Shown here piece after piece: positions 34,425 through 44,200 of a DNA stretch of 64,000 nt. The translations under genes were made by a program, and so were the position numbers. The notes below the pieces were generated by a model. It was given only the letters and a program-made list of their open reading frames with translations. It made no database searches and had not been told where the DNA came from. This DNA is from Pseudeuparius sepicola (taxonomy: Eukaryota; Arthropoda; Insecta; Coleoptera; Anthribidae): positions 79,585,899-79,649,898 of the forward strand of contig OY987300.1 of assembly GCA_963920635.1 (NCBI GenBank), read 5' to 3'. Each line of letters starts with the position of its first letter. The first letter of the stretch is position 1.

Positions 34425-37400
34425 GAGCCCTGTCTCAGTGAAGTTGGCCCAACCATTCAAGATATTGAATTATTAATTTATAGCAATGTCGCAGCAGACG
34501 TTTTTGAAAATGTGCTCTTTTTTTGTTTCAGTTCAGGTTTTAGAGAATGTTTAAAAACATTTTTAGATATATTTAGCGTTAAGTTGGTTGTTTTGTATAA
34601 TAATTTGATTGTAACAAAATACACGACGAAAACAGCTTAAGTTAGATAGTCTGTTTCTAGAAGTTTAGTAGGCGGCTCCAAAATAAATCACAATATTTGA
34701 CGTTTCAATAAGTTTAAACAAGACGTTAGTGACATTTCACAACATATTTGTGCATTCATTGTTGTTGATAAATAAAAATTTCTCGTGGTAAGGCTGTTTC
34801 TGAAGAAATAAGGAATGTTATAATAATTCACTTGCATTCAAAAGGCAAATCTGCTGGGCAAATCGAAGACATTGTTAATTTATCACGATATACAGTGCGA
34901 AATATTATTAAACTTTACAAAACTACTGGATCCGTTGCTCAGAAGCAGAGAAATGGAAGTCGGCCACATTATTCTGATACAAATTTAAGGGCTCTGAGAA
35001 GGATTATCGTGCAAAATCATGGGGCTAATTATGGAGAATTTAGAGTTTTATGGAATCAGTCAAGAGATAAATGTTTTTCAAGGGTACAGGGTGGCCCATC
35101 CAAGCGGAAAAAGTATGCTACGTGGAGACAGGTTAACATAAAATCGTCATTCAAAAAATGAGGTTGTAGTAAAAATTAAGGGGAATTCAAGGGTGTACCC
35201 CAATTTTGTATACGGGGGTCGGTAAAAAAGTTATTGCGAAAAAACATTTTTTGCAAAATAAAAAAATATATATTTTTTTACCTACACATCCATTAGAGAA
35301 CCTTTAAGTAGTATTCCCGAATATTCAGTTTTTTAAAATAACTTCCGGTTATAGCGGAAATGAAAGTGGTTTTCTCTATTTTACAACTTACACATTTCTC
35401 TTAACCATCACAGGATTCCTTTTTTAATTCTGAATCCAACGATATATAATTTGACCTATTTATCTCCAACCGTTTCCGAGATATTTATCAGAGAAGCTCC
35501 ATCAAACTAGATACATGGTCTCATGGTCGGTGTCTGATGTTCGATCTGAGTAGGCCAAACAATAAAACCAAATTTATGACAAATCAAGTCAGCCATGATA
35601 ATAAAACTGACAAGCGAGTAGGCTGAATGTTAAAGTGGCTATAGCCATTCAACTGCATTCAACTTAATTAAAAATCTCATGGAAATTATGAAACATTTAT
35701 TATTTCTACTACTCTCATATTTATTATAACAACAACAATATGATTAGTTATTAAAAATTAGTTAGAAGTTCATTTACATTAAATGTTCAAAATGGTTTCC
35801 ATTATTATTTACACATAACCATAACCTAAGTCTTTTTAAGAAATTTTTTCGGACATTTTCAAAGATTAAGGGACGATGATTGTTTAAACTATCAATTTCT
35901 AATTTTACTCGTCTTTTAATCTCCTCAACATTTTCGGGGCGGTTCTTATAAACTTTATTTTTTAAATGCCCCCACAAGAAAAAATCCAAGGGGGTTAAAT
36001 CTGGACTACGTGGCGGCCACCTTATCGTTTCATGTTTACCAATCCAATTTTCAAACGAATTGTTCAAAAATTCCATTATTATTAATGGCAACTGGTCAAA
36101 GTATTGTTCCAATTCGTTCTGGATTAAATGTAGAGACCATGTATCTAGTTTGATGGAGCTTCTCTGATAAATATCTCGGAAACGGTTGGAGATAAATAGG
36201 TTAAATTATATATCGTTGGATTCAGAATTAAAAAAGGAATCCTGTGATGGTTAAGAGAAATGTGTAAGTTGTAAAATAGAGAAAACCACTTTCATTTCCG
36301 CTATAACCGGAAGTTATATTAAAAAATTGAATATTCGGGAATACTACTTAAAGGTTCTCCAATGGATGTGTAGGTAAAAAAATATATATTTTTTATTTTA
36401 CAAAAAATGTTTTTTTGCGATAACTTTTTTACCGACCTCCGTATACAAAATTAGTACACCCTCGAATTCCCCTTAATTTTTACTACAACCTCATTTTTTG
36501 AATGACGATTTTATGTTAACCTGTCTGTAGCACACTTTTTCCGCTTGGATGGGCCACCCTGTACCTTGTCACAGGGCTGCCCGAAAACTAGGGTGTAAAA
36601 CTTACAAGGTAAGCCCAAACTGTTTCGGATTTTTCTCCGTTTTCAATTTTACAATCTGTAGCCAAAGGAAAAGCATTTTTACTAACAAAGAGGCAGAAGA
36701 AAAATAGACTTTTGTCGTTGACTGCTCACGGCTGTCTTGTTCGACAGTTCTCTGGTGAGAAGTCTTATTAATACGTCAGTCAACGCTTTTGTGGGCTAGA
36801 TCTGAAGTTTGTGTTGATGATAGTCGAAGCCGAGTCATTAGAACTAAAGGAGAAGTGTATCACACGGACTGCCTTAAGAAGAAAGTGAAGTTTCCGTCCT
36901 CCGAGATGATTTGGGGATCCATGTCAGCTAGAGGGGTCGGAAAATTACACTTTGTTACACGCTGATAAATAAATTAACGTCCTTCAAAATAATTTGAAAC
37001 TAAAAATTGAAGAACTGCGTTTGCAAAATATTGATTGTATCTTCCAACAAGAGGGCGCCTCTTGTCATATGGCTAAAAAAGTGGAAGATTGGATGTTATA
37101 AAACAATATTTCGCTTTTAAAATGGAGAGCTAGCAGTCCATATCTTTCGTCGATTGAAACATTATGGCAATAGTTTCACTCCAGATGAATGCCAAACATT
37201 AGTTAACACTATATCGAGACATAAGTCGAAAAGGCGATGTAACGCAGTGGTAATTTTCTATTTAATTTGTGTTAAATTTTCTGTTTATTGACAATATTAG
37301 GAATTTCTTTTAAAAAAATCTTAGTTAAAATATAGTTTAATTATATGCCAAAAGTGAATAAACGCTTCCTATATAATTATAATTAGAAAAATGTGTTGAT

Positions 37401-37688
37401 TTTAATAGATTTTCGGTTAACACGATAAATTTCTTCACAAACATATTTTTATTAGCTTCGGCCAACTTCAACTTCACTTCGCTCGTAGAATTAAAGATAG
37501 TGGAAACCGTTATGTACGGAAATGTATACCTAAACAAAAAAAAACTTACAATGATGCTCTCCGAGTCCATTGACAACCCCGTTCATATCGACCTCCATCG
37601 CTTCGCCCTTCTTCGATTCCTTCGCCTCCAACGACATCTTCCTGGCGATAATGTACTGCAGGCAGCCCTTACAACTGTGCGGAGCCAT
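26171..37688 (-). CDS. PANK: pantothenate kinase
   Basis: Seven coding exons on the minus strand: 37688-37550, 33349-33171, 32176-32003, 31830-31586, 28616-28440, 26530-26395 and 26341-26171. All are GT-AG with consistent phases, giving 406 residues (animal PANK cores are ~370). Exon 1 is a poorly conserved leader with two CxxC-like cysteines. [20 protein letters not shown] starts the nucleotide-binding core. [22 protein letters not shown] (with the conserved Glu), [28 protein letters not shown] and [11 protein letters not shown] follow in the order of human PANK1-3. The enzyme phosphorylates pantothenate with ATP, the first and limiting step of CoA synthesis, and is usually inhibited by acetyl-CoA. 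Only ~1.2 kb of 11.5 kb is coding; introns 1, 4 and 5 hold many transposons. Alternative first exons, known in this family, cannot be excluded. Confidence 0.95.
26629..28260. repeat. tandem array of ~236-bp units, each with an internal hairpin
   Basis: The block CATTTGAACTACTCCTGGAT occurs at 26638, 26874, 27110, 27349 and 28184 (last one slightly changed). The first steps are 236, 236 and 239 bases. In each unit the block is followed by its inverse CAGGAGTAGTTCAAATGTA, then ACACCCTT, a GCAAGCTTTTATTTTGTTCA block, AAAATCGATTAATATTTTCC and TTTTGAATAAAATGAAAAC. The fourth unit is interrupted by the fold-back at 27513-28059. The array fills PANK intron 5. Confidence 0.85.
27513..28059. mobile_element. 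547-bp TACAGGGTGTCCC fold-back element (copy 1)
   Basis: The ends TACAGGGTGTCCCATTTTGG and its inverse are flanked by TA. Arms match through TCTCGGTTATTATTAAAGCT, GAGAGGAATTCGGTGGACCA and TTTATAGTTTCCGCGC. The centre is near 27860. It is non-coding. A second copy is at 42213-42755. TA flanks and the end sequence suit mobilisation by a mariner-type transposase. Confidence 0.85.
28789..29280. mobile_element. 492-bp MITE with TTCAACGCCTGCC ends
   Basis: The left end TTCAACGCCTGCCAATATGA and the inverse right end TCATATTGGCAGGCGTTGAA delimit it. Inside is another inverted pair, GGGGTAATATAACAAGTGGT...AATAATACCTTTCGTTA with AACGAAAGGTATTATC, around an internal hairpin (CTGAAAATACCACAACTCC...). 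Parts recur at 30600-30720, 31080-31110 and 60414-60880. It lies in PANK intron 4. Confidence 0.65.
29294..30002. mobile_element. ~0.7-kb inverted-repeat element carrying a 96-codon frame (copy 1)
   Basis: The left end (TATCACTAGTGCCAGAAATT) and the inverse right end (AATTTCTGGCACTAGTGATA) flank a unit that recurs at 61040-61719 in the opposite orientation. A strong hairpin, TCCCGAGAG..CTCTCGGGA, lies at ~29391-29425 and is missing in the second copy. The 96-codon frame on the minus strand is the only coding candidate. Confidence 0.65.
29555..29845 (-). CDS. 96-residue putative membrane-anchored protein of a mobile element (copy 1)
   Basis: The frame starts [15 protein letters not shown] with a hydrophobic stretch of about 15-28 residues that could be a signal anchor. 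It continues [15 protein letters not shown] and has four cysteines in its remaining part. The copy at 61190-61480 differs by three residues. By eye the few base changes are about half synonymous, so youth alone could explain the open frame. I do not recognise the family. It may be an exon fragment captured by the element. Confidence 0.35.
   Translation of the reverse strand: MQLISYVAVLLSIISMNLYNFYIAKFLLFRPPPLFKFMTHSENKPTPTGCRYNGICLGYPSVMFVYSNATVEAVNKLVQNESFWKCKHRKNQYKNY
30340..30620 (+). mobile_element. repeat unit carrying a tRNA-Pro-derived cassette (copy 2)
   Basis: Colinear with 24840-25085. The downstream part (AGTTGTTAAATTCTCTTCCTAAATACAACTCATGGTATGCC) is the inverse of 29045-29100, which ties the cassette to the same composite MITE family. 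Confidence 0.6.
30387..30458 (+). tRNA. tRNA-Pro (TGG)-like, probably a mobile copy
   Basis: The anticodon arm CTCGC-TTTGGGT-GCGAG gives anticodon TGG (Pro). A-box TGGTCTAATGG and B-box GGTTCAAATCC are present, the T stem CCGGG/CCCGT has one flaw, and a T run (TTTTTTTT) follows as a Pol III stop. The acceptor stem AGCACAA/TTGTGGC pairs at five positions but not at the first two. The same flanks as copy 1 show that it moved inside an element. It may be transcribed; charging is doubtful. Confidence 0.45.
30726..31063. mobile_element. 338-bp palindromic MITE flanked by TTAA (piggyBac type)
   Basis: TTAA stands on both sides (30722-30725, 31064-31067). The ends GAGGGGGTTGCCGACAGCGA and its inverse begin arms of about 135 bp that match almost throughout (ACGTTAGATTTCGTATTTTT, AAATTTAGTACAAACATCTC). 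The precise TTAA flanks are the piggyBac superfamily signature. It is inserted into a relic of the GGTAATATAAC MITE family, in PANK intron 4. Confidence 0.85.
31064..31500. other. PANK intron 4, no further feature
   Basis: A short relic of the GGTAATATAAC family ends near 31115. The rest is AT-rich sequence up to exon 4, with no gene or repeat seen. Confidence 0.4.
32177..33170. other. PANK intron 2, partly duplicated exon edge
   Basis: No gene was seen. The exon 3 start region is partly repeated: CCCAATATGCCCCTCACCCT CACGTTTTCCATCTAAAATT occurs at 32146-32187 and again at 32278-32318, so a second copy of the exon 3 acceptor and its first codons sits ~131 bases upstream of the real exon. Confidence 0.65.
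33651..33845. repeat. GCCGAATATTCGG-rich element end
   Basis: The block starts TAGGGATGCACCGAATATTC and contains about ten copies or near-copies of CCGAATATTCGG and GGCCGAATA within 195 bases. Subterminal repeats of this kind next to a TAGGGATGCACCG tip are known from hAT-like elements; I see only one end. It lies in PANK intron 1. Confidence 0.6.
34362..34423. repeat. (TA)n microsatellite
   Basis: About 31 uninterrupted TA units. They create false open frames of alternating Tyr-Ile on both strands. Confidence 0.98.
35085..36563. mobile_element. 1.48-kb fold-back element with a transposase remnant in its loop
   Basis: The ends TACAGGGTGGCCCATCCAAG and its inverse are flanked by TA. Arms of about 410 bp match through AACATAAAATCGTCATTC, ACGGGGGTCGGTAAAAAAGT and CCTTTAAGTAGTATTCCCGA. 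The loop (about 35510-36170) carries the C-terminal part of a transposase on the minus strand. It interrupts the Tc1 relic. Its ends resemble those of the 547-bp fold-backs at 27513 and 42213. Confidence 0.88.
35774..36112 (-). pseudogene. mariner/Tc-type transposase C-terminus (DDE_3-like)
   Basis: The 112-codon frame contains [20 protein letters not shown], the strongly conserved block around the last catalytic acidic residue in many insect IS630/mariner-type transposases. [18 protein letters not shown] follows. The N-terminal DNA-binding part and first catalytic Asp are missing because the fold-back arms replace them. It is probably the relic of the autonomous parent of the TACAGGGTG fold-back group. 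Confidence 0.75.
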
Positions 37689-39430
37689 CTCGACAACCTC
37701 CGTCGACTAAAACTATCAGGTACTTTAAACGGTTGCCCGGCAACTAATGCACACCGACAACGGCGACTAGCTTAAGTCAATCGCACGCTTTTCGTGTGAA
37801 CGCCATGCCATTGGCCCATGCATTCATTAGGTGCTTATTGTGTTTTCATAAACCTTGACCTTTGCTATCGGTAAAATTGTCGGTCGACTTGCGAGCGTTA
37901 TGTAATAATAAGAAATTCGCGAGGGGATGCAAAGATGTGTTCTAACCTACCTTTTGTTCGAGGCATTTTTCCCGTTTTTCCGTAAAAAAAGGGTTGCAAT
38001 AATGTAGAAATAAGTGGTTATACAGTTACGCGCGTTGCGTGGCCTGTTTATGAGACGTCACATTTAGTTTACATCTCTCAGTAGAATTTCCAAACGTGGG
38101 AAAGACGAAAATTTTATTTGGCACGAACTCGCTCCAAGCGTAAAAAGCACTAATTCACCATTCTGGATCACTTCGGTCTCCGTCTGTTTTCTAAAAATAC
38201 ATTAAAAATCTATAATCTTTAACTATCTATTTATAAAGAAAACAATACTTTTACTGCTGGAAACCGGTTCATAATTCTTTCTCAATTATCGTGTTTCTTA
38301 ATTGCTTCATAATTATTGTAATGGCCTTAAGAAACATAAAATAAAATGCTTGGCATGAGATACTTTCGGCAATCGCCACTTTTTGCACTAAAGTATGTTT
38401 AAATCGAAAACAGCGTTGATCTGGAGTAAGCAGAGGTTTTCAATGTAACTCCGCTTTGTAAGGTACAGTACTATTCTGTTTCTGGTATGAAACTGTGGTT
38501 GGGTATGATCCTAAAGTTCACACAAGATGTTAAAGACCGTTTCGAAAGGTTTTGAGAGCAGGATTATCATAATTTATTGCTTTATGAATAGCGCAATTGA
38601 TTTTTTTTCACAAATTTAAGTTTATATAAAATCATATTTTCCATACTTTCATTCAAATTTTCACAGAGAATAATTAATTATGTCTGTTAACTTACACCTA
38701 ATATAGGTATTAATACTTAACAAAACAAAAATGTTCTACCTACACAAATTCTGTTGAAATGGCTTTTATTTCATTCAATTTGTATTTACATTTATAATTC
38801 CTTTTGCAGCTAAACTATAAATAATGCAAGTGGCGCGTAAACATTTACACGATGGAAGCACGTGAACAATTCTGAGCGCTAATACGAGGCAGGGCCACAT
38901 TAAGGACGATCTCTATGAATTTTATAATATAAAATATTAAACTAATATGCCCCAGTATTAAGAACTTTAAAAACAAACTTTTATGGCACACCTATAGTCA
39001 TTCACTTATCTGCAAATTTCTACTATTAACACTAATCGTAGCTCCAAAAATTAATAAACAGCGGAAGAATTATATCGGAAATAAATAAAGGTCCACTTGC
39101 AACTCAATACACCTCTGTAAGAAACACCGACTCGCTGCACTCTCCCACCGGGCCAGACTTTATTGCCGGCTGGCCAATGGCCAATAGCAAGCCGATCACG
39201 TGCGTATCACGCTCTAGCCATGAAACCACTTGTGTTTATGTTTCACTTGCGTTTAGTTTGAATAGAGTTTAGATCCCAGAAAATTATTTAATAATATATA
39301 TTGTAAATTACTTCTGATTTTCTTTACACTTTGTATTCACCTATTTTTCAGATAGCTAATTCCGAAGATGAACTTGACTTTGTGCGGCAATTTATTCATG
39401 CCTTCATTAACATTATGGAACCCAACAAAC
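37689..39430. promoter_or_regulatory. upstream region of PANK; no other gene seen
   Basis: This holds the promoter side of PANK (minus strand). At ~39165-39215 there are CCAAT-type motifs (GGCCAATGGCCAAT) and an E-box (CACGTG) in a GC-richer island, which could be a distal promoter or enhancer. The remainder is AT-rich without recognisable coding sequence. Confidence 0.4.
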
Positions 39431-40190
39431 CACGGGCGTAGCCAGGATTTAGTTTTTTTTGGGGGGGGGGGGTTAGTTTGAGAAGTAAATAAAACAACAA
39501 AAATATACTTATATGAAATTTAATATCTATATATCCATCCGAAAAACTACGACATATATTTATAAAGTTCTTAACTTTAAATGAATTGGATAAATTAATT
39601 TCGTTCCTCTGCGCTAAATCTAAAACCATTAAAGAAGAAATCTTCGGCTTTTTCTTTTAAATATATCTACTACTTCATCTGCATGAATTTCTGTTCCATA
39701 GTGAATGTTCATTAGAGCCAAACCATTAAGTCTGTTTTCACTTGTAGTGTTTCGTAAATAGTTTTTCAGTCTCCTTAGGCTCGAGAAAGACCTCTCTGGG
39801 GTAGCAGTGGATACAGGAATGGTAGCCAAGATTTGTAGTAATGTGTAAATATTAGGATAAAGGTTTTTATCGCACATATCTAGGCATTCCAAACTAGATT
39901 TCGGGGTAGGCAGTCTTCTTATCAGCATGCAAGGTAGCTGAAGCTTTGATAGCTAAATCCAAATTTGTTTCTTTATTAGAAACCCCTTGACCTTGACTAC
40001 ACCATTTTTTCCAGTAGTCCATACCTTTAGGTTTACCACCCTTCCTTTTTTTCCCCTCCATTTTTCGACAGTAATAATGATTCGCGTCTCTATCCTTAAC
40101 AAGGATAGATAATATTAGGTAATATTTTGCTTATTTCGGGGGGGGGGGGGGGGTTGAACCCCCGAAACCCCCCCCTTGGCTACGCCCGTG
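39431..40190 (-). mobile_element. hAT element B, copy 2 (deleted)
   Basis: CACGGGCGTAGCCA termini; perfect 8-bp flanks CAACAAAC at 39423-39430 and 40191-40198. Compared with copy 1 it has lost the TATA/leader segment: the coding region joins straight to the left subterminal block (AGGATAGATAATATTAGG). The G run behind the tip is 15 or more bases. Confidence 0.93.
39629..40060 (-). pseudogene. hAT-B transposase fragment, frameshifted
   Basis: The C-terminal half (LIRRLPTPKSS... to KRKSRRFLL) is open at 39629-39928. A small insertion at the GCATGCAAGGTAGC block, relative to copy 1, shifts the frame, so the N-terminal half (KGMDYWKKW) is in another frame. Confidence 0.75.
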
Positions 40191-40500
40191 CAACAAACAC
40201 AACATAAACAATTATTGCGTCAATGTTAAATTCCTATTGGCTGAGCTCAACTAGCTTTGGTGTGTTCTGTGATTGGCTCTACTAGGTACAACATTGCAAA
40301 ATCGTGGGAAAAAGTCAATAGAAAAATAAAAATTATTATGAAAGTTTAGCAGCGTTTTTTATACCCTGCCACTATTTTTCAACTCGACTCTGTGTTTTTA
40401 TATTTCTTATATTGACATTCACGTCATATATATTCCTTAAATATGTTAATTATGTCAAACCTTTTCCAAATTCACCACAAAACCTCCACATTTCTATAAA

Positions 40501-41359
40501 ATGTTAATCCAAGAATGCGAAGATGTTGTACTGCCTCATGTAACCAATTTACCAACTCCCAGAAAAGTATCAGATTCCGCACCAGCTTTTTCTACAAGGT
40601 TCTTCTCTCTCTGAAGATTTTACAGGACCAGTCTGGTAACAGCCAAGGTATCAAATTGTGTGACGTCGTCAAATATATGGAATGCTCTTATAGTTTATCT
40701 GGAGATGTATACAGCCAAGTAAAGCGACTATATAGAAATAACCTGGCGGTGTTTTTCAACAAGTTTTTTTATAGGTTCAAAGTTCTTTATCGTCAGCAGA
40801 AGACTACCACTTTGTTTTAAGGAAAAAAGACAAATACATCTTAACCACGCCGGCCGCTATGATCCAGCTCACCCCAAATCCTTGTAGGAAAGTAGAAATC
40901 GAGAGGATCCAACAAATATTCAACATAGCCTCTGGTTCTTGCGCTTCAGAATGTCCCAGCTCGTGCAGCACCATTAAGCCGGCTAGAAAAAGGCGCAGAA
41001 GACCCTGCAGAAGCAGGGCAAGGACCAGTACGTCCAGCAGAGGTAGAAACCGCTGTAGAAGCCGTAGTAGAAGCCGTAGTAGGAGCCCCAGAAGAAGCAG
41101 AAGCCGTAGCAGAAGTCCAAGAAGGTCTCCGGAAGACTGCAGGTGTCCGAGGAAAGCGCAAGGGATTCTTAAGAGCGAGACCGGCAGGTCGCACGGAAAG
41201 GAAGAACCGGCGAAGAAGAAAGTGAAAATCGAAAATAACTGCATAAACTTGAGGACTAGGAACGTGCCGGGCGTGAATCCCAAGAAATGTCCGCAGAAGA
41301 AGTCGAAATGTCGCGTGAATAAATGTCCAGAGTCCGATGATGCGTCTGATTCCCCGTGA
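40501..41359 (+). CDS. H15-like winged-helix protein with SR/Cys-rich basic tail (here H15-A)
   Basis: Three exons: 40501-40539, 40599-40718 and 40775-41359, joined by introns of 59 and 56 bases (CCTCAT/GTAACC...CTACAAG, AGCCAA/GTAAAG...TTATAG), all phase 0, 247 residues. Residues ~8-82 (DVVLPHVLLSLKILQDQSGN, KLCDVVKYMECSYSL, DVYSQVQSSL, DYHFVLRKKDKYILTTPA) have the helix-helix-helix-wing pattern of linker-histone/H15 domains, as in small insect families such as DUF4777. Residues ~123-172 are runs of RS/RRR with cysteines, as in protamine-like proteins; the tail is lysine-rich. I infer a DNA- or chromatin-binding role, perhaps in the male germ line; no expression data are visible. Start: ATG in the first exon. 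Exons 1-2 read alone look frameshifted, so simple ORF finding misses the domain. AATAAA follows 21 bases after the stop. Confidence 0.75.
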
Positions 41360-41379
41360 ATGTTATTGTGGCGTTTAGA

Positions 41380-41385
41380 AATAAA
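41380..41385 (+). terminator. polyadenylation signal of H15-A
   Basis: AATAAA 21 bases after the stop codon at 41359. Confidence 0.6.
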
Positions 41386-41473
41386 ATTTTGTTAGGAATA
41401 CAAATAATAAGACATTCCTTGATTTCGAATTTTTTAATCAGCTCAAAAATCGGCACCACAGTACGATTTTTTC

Positions 41474-42214
41474 TACAGTGTGTCCCAATTTCATACTGGA
41501 CACCTCAGAAATATATATGAAGGGCAAGGGAAACAAATGGTCTCTATTTTTTTATTGGTAGTCCCAAGGGAGAGTATCTCGTAGGCGGTGGTATTTGGAT
41601 GGGGTAATTTCATATGGCCTGTTAAGTATATGATTTTTTCAATAAGAAACCCTATTAGGGATTTTTTTACGACAAAATGTTATTAAGAAAACTTGTTCAG
41701 AATGAAAAACTTAGTAGAATTGCAAAATTTCAGAAGTCTAGTCCAGCTACTTTGATTTTTAGCTTTTTTGCCTTTTTCTCCCACTTTTTTCTTAGAAATG
41801 TGTCCTTTCTGGAACTTTCACGTCAAAATATTATTAAGGAAACTTGATCATCGCGAAAAAATAAAATTTTGACGTGAAAGCTCCGGAAGGGACACTATTC
41901 TAAGATAAAAGTGGGAGATAAATCTAAAAATCAAAGTATATAGGCCTAGCCTTTTGAAATTTTGCGAATCTATTCAGTTTTTCATTCTGAACAAGTTTCT
42001 TAATAACATTTTGTCGTAAAAAAATCCCTAATAGGGTTTAATGAAAATTAGCTATTTTAAAAAATCATAGCAGGCCATGAAATAATTGCTCCATCCAAAT
42101 ACCACCGCCTATGAGATACTCTCCCTTGGTACTATACCTACCAATAAAAAATAGAAACCATTTGTTATCCTTGCCCTTCATATATTTCTGAGGTGTCCAG
42201 TATCACACACTGTA
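41474..42214. mobile_element. 0.74-kb fold-back element (TACAGTGTGTCCCAATTTCA ends)
   Basis: Both ends are inverse copies, and arms match through ACTGGACACCTCAGAAATATA (split), GAGAGTATCTC and CAAATACCACCGCCTA. The centre is near 41840. It is flanked by TA on both sides; the right TA is also the left TA of the next fold-back. It is non-coding. Confidence 0.8.
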
Positions 42215-42755
42215 CAGGGTGTCCCATTTTGGGTGTTTTTCTCAAAAATCTCGATTATTATTAAAGCTAGAGGGTTGCGGTTTTCAAGTCACTGTACTAC
42301 TTTTTTGAGAGGAATTTGGTGGACCAATCAGATTTTAGATAAGTTTTATAGTTTCCGCGCATTGGCGTTTTTTGGTAGCGTTAATAGTTTTTGAGATATG
42401 GACCAAAGTTATTTTTTTTTTAATGGAAACCATAGTACATATCTCAAAAACTATTAACGCTACCAAAAAACTAATTATTCCGTTCGATTCTACGCCAAAA
42501 AATCTATAAAAATAGTTGATTAAATTTGTCGATATATATATAAGTTGTATCCAGGAGAGAGATTTCAAAAAATCGAAAATTTCAGTCCTGAGCCAATGCG
42601 CGGAAACTATAAAACTTATCTAAAATCTGATTGGTCCACCAAATTCCTCTCAAAAAAGTAGTACAGTGACGTGAAAACCGCAACCCTCTAGCTTTAATAA
42701 TAACCGAGATTTTTGAGAAAAACAACCAAAAACACCCAAAATGGGACACCCTGTA
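42213..42755. mobile_element. 543-bp TACAGGGTGTCCC fold-back element (copy 2)
   Basis: The same ends and arms as the element at 27513-28059, with small internal rearrangements. TA flanks are present. It abuts the preceding fold-back with only TA between them. Confidence 0.85.
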
Positions 42756-43384
42756 CATATATAAGCTGGCCTTTTTGCGACCAAACGTCAGACAATAAAT
42801 GATCATTTAACTTGTCGTCTTTACTGCGGAATTTACTCCTATAGTATGAGCAGTTCGGTTGGTAACGATAATATACTGTATCATTGATTAAGGTACGAAG
42901 TCCTTATTCAATGACTGTATGTAAGAGGAAAATAAAGTATTGAACGTGCAGCAACGGCGGGAGCTGTCGGCTCAAGGACGGGCGACCGTGCTTTTTAAAG
43001 TATAAAAATGATTTGCTTTATTAACCAACATTAAAAAAAGAGGTTTAATGTATAGAATTCCAATAAATATCGCTATATTTTAAAAATTTCAAGAAAAAGT
43101 TGTACCCCTACTATTAACAACTATTATTGAGTATAGTAAAGGAGAAGCACACCGGAATATATTCCCGTGTGCCTCGGTACGGGTAAAGGCCTCTATATTA
43201 TTCCTTTACTCAATGGTTATGCGTACAAAATTTTGAATATTTGTGCCAATAAAGTACAAAATCACATCAGATTATATTTTGAGAATATTATTTTCATGGT
43301 TCTTCACATTGTAAAAAAAACACTAGCTACATTATTAATTATTATACGAAACGTGTCTGTTTGTATAGGTAAGTAATAATATTT
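42756..43384. other. no recognisable gene or element
   Basis: AT-rich sequence between two mobile elements. The open frame at 43167-43376 has no motif I know. Confidence 0.4.
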
Positions 43385-44157
43385 TTAACCGACTTCAAAA
43401 AGGAAGTTATCAATTCGGTTGTGTTTTTGTTTTATGTTTGTTACCTCAGAACTCCGTCATTTATAAACCGATTTGGATAATTCTTTTTTTTATTTGAAAG
43501 GGTATACCTACAGAATGGTCCCATTTAAATTTAAAGAAAAAATGCCACCCCTAAGGGTGGACAAAAATAGGGGATGAAATTTCATATTGAACCGATTTCT
43601 ATGATTCTCTTTTTATTATTATTATTACAAAGGGATTATATACTTTAGGAATGGTCCCATAATAATAATAATAATAACAATAATAAAATTTGCCCATACG
43701 GCAAATTAAAAGAATAAACAAAAAATAACACCGACTTCACAAATTTGCCCGTATGCACATTTCAACTAAAATTTTAGAAATATTTTTCTCTTTCTAAATT
43801 GAATCATCTTTGGAGTCGGTGACAGTCAAAAGGCAAGGAATTTAAATCTATAATTTAAGCCTGGTTCATGCAGCTTCTGTATCTTTTAATTTTACTTTAT
43901 CTTTAAGAAATAACCAATGGAATTTGTCCCTTGATTTGAACTGACCAATGACATTTATTATTTCTTAAAGATAAAGAAAAATTAAAAGATAAAGGAGCTG
44001 TATGAACCAGGCCTTTGATATGAATACATCATATCCTACATACATCATAACTTATACTGTCACCGACTCCAAAGATAACTCAATTTAGAAAGAGAAAAAT
44101 ATTTCTAAAATTTTAGTTGAAATGTGCATACGGGCAAAGTTTTGAAGTCGGTTTTAA
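43385..44157. mobile_element. nested MITEs with ACCGACTTC ends
   Basis: An ACCGACTTCAAAAAGGAAGT tip is at 43388. A second tip, CCGACTTCACAAATTTGCCC, at 43731 pairs with its inverse ending at 44151 (arms ~110 bp, sharing CATTTCAACTAAAATTTTAG and TTTGGAGTCGGTGACAG). Inside, 43857-44015 is a third palindrome (AAGCCTGGTTCATGCAGCT / AGCTGTATGAACCAGGC). Three insertions thus sit inside one another. ACCGACTTCAAAAAGG tips are widespread in insect MITEs. Confidence 0.7.
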
Positions 44158-44200
44158 TTTTTTTGTTAATTTTTTATAGTTTACGCAACTTTAATGCCCA

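Larger units (their letters stand above)
34778..37190 (+). pseudogene. dead Tc1-like transposase, split by a fold-back insertion
   Basis: The first part (34778-35083) encodes [20 protein letters not shown]...[10 protein letters not shown]...[10 protein letters not shown], the Tc1/mariner helix-turn-helix, followed by [10 protein letters not shown] and RRIIVQNH. After the inserted element (35085-36563) the frame resumes in pieces: [72 protein letters not shown]. The usual second catalytic Asp in the QQDNA.CH motif is Glu here, and frameshifts and stops are present. It is not functional and lies in PANK intron 1. Confidence 0.8.

Noticed and set aside
34266..34640. Frames with long Tyr-Ile repeats on both strands
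   Set aside because: Direct translation of the TA microsatellite.
40515..40820. 101-codon frame as a separate gene before H15-A
   Set aside because: It reads through both short introns of H15-A in one frame. Splicing gives a better H15-like protein and consistent phases.
40804..41283. Leucine-rich 159-codon frame on the minus strand
   Set aside because: It is the antisense of the RS-repeat part of H15-A; codons AGA/AGC/CGT read backwards give Leu-rich protein.
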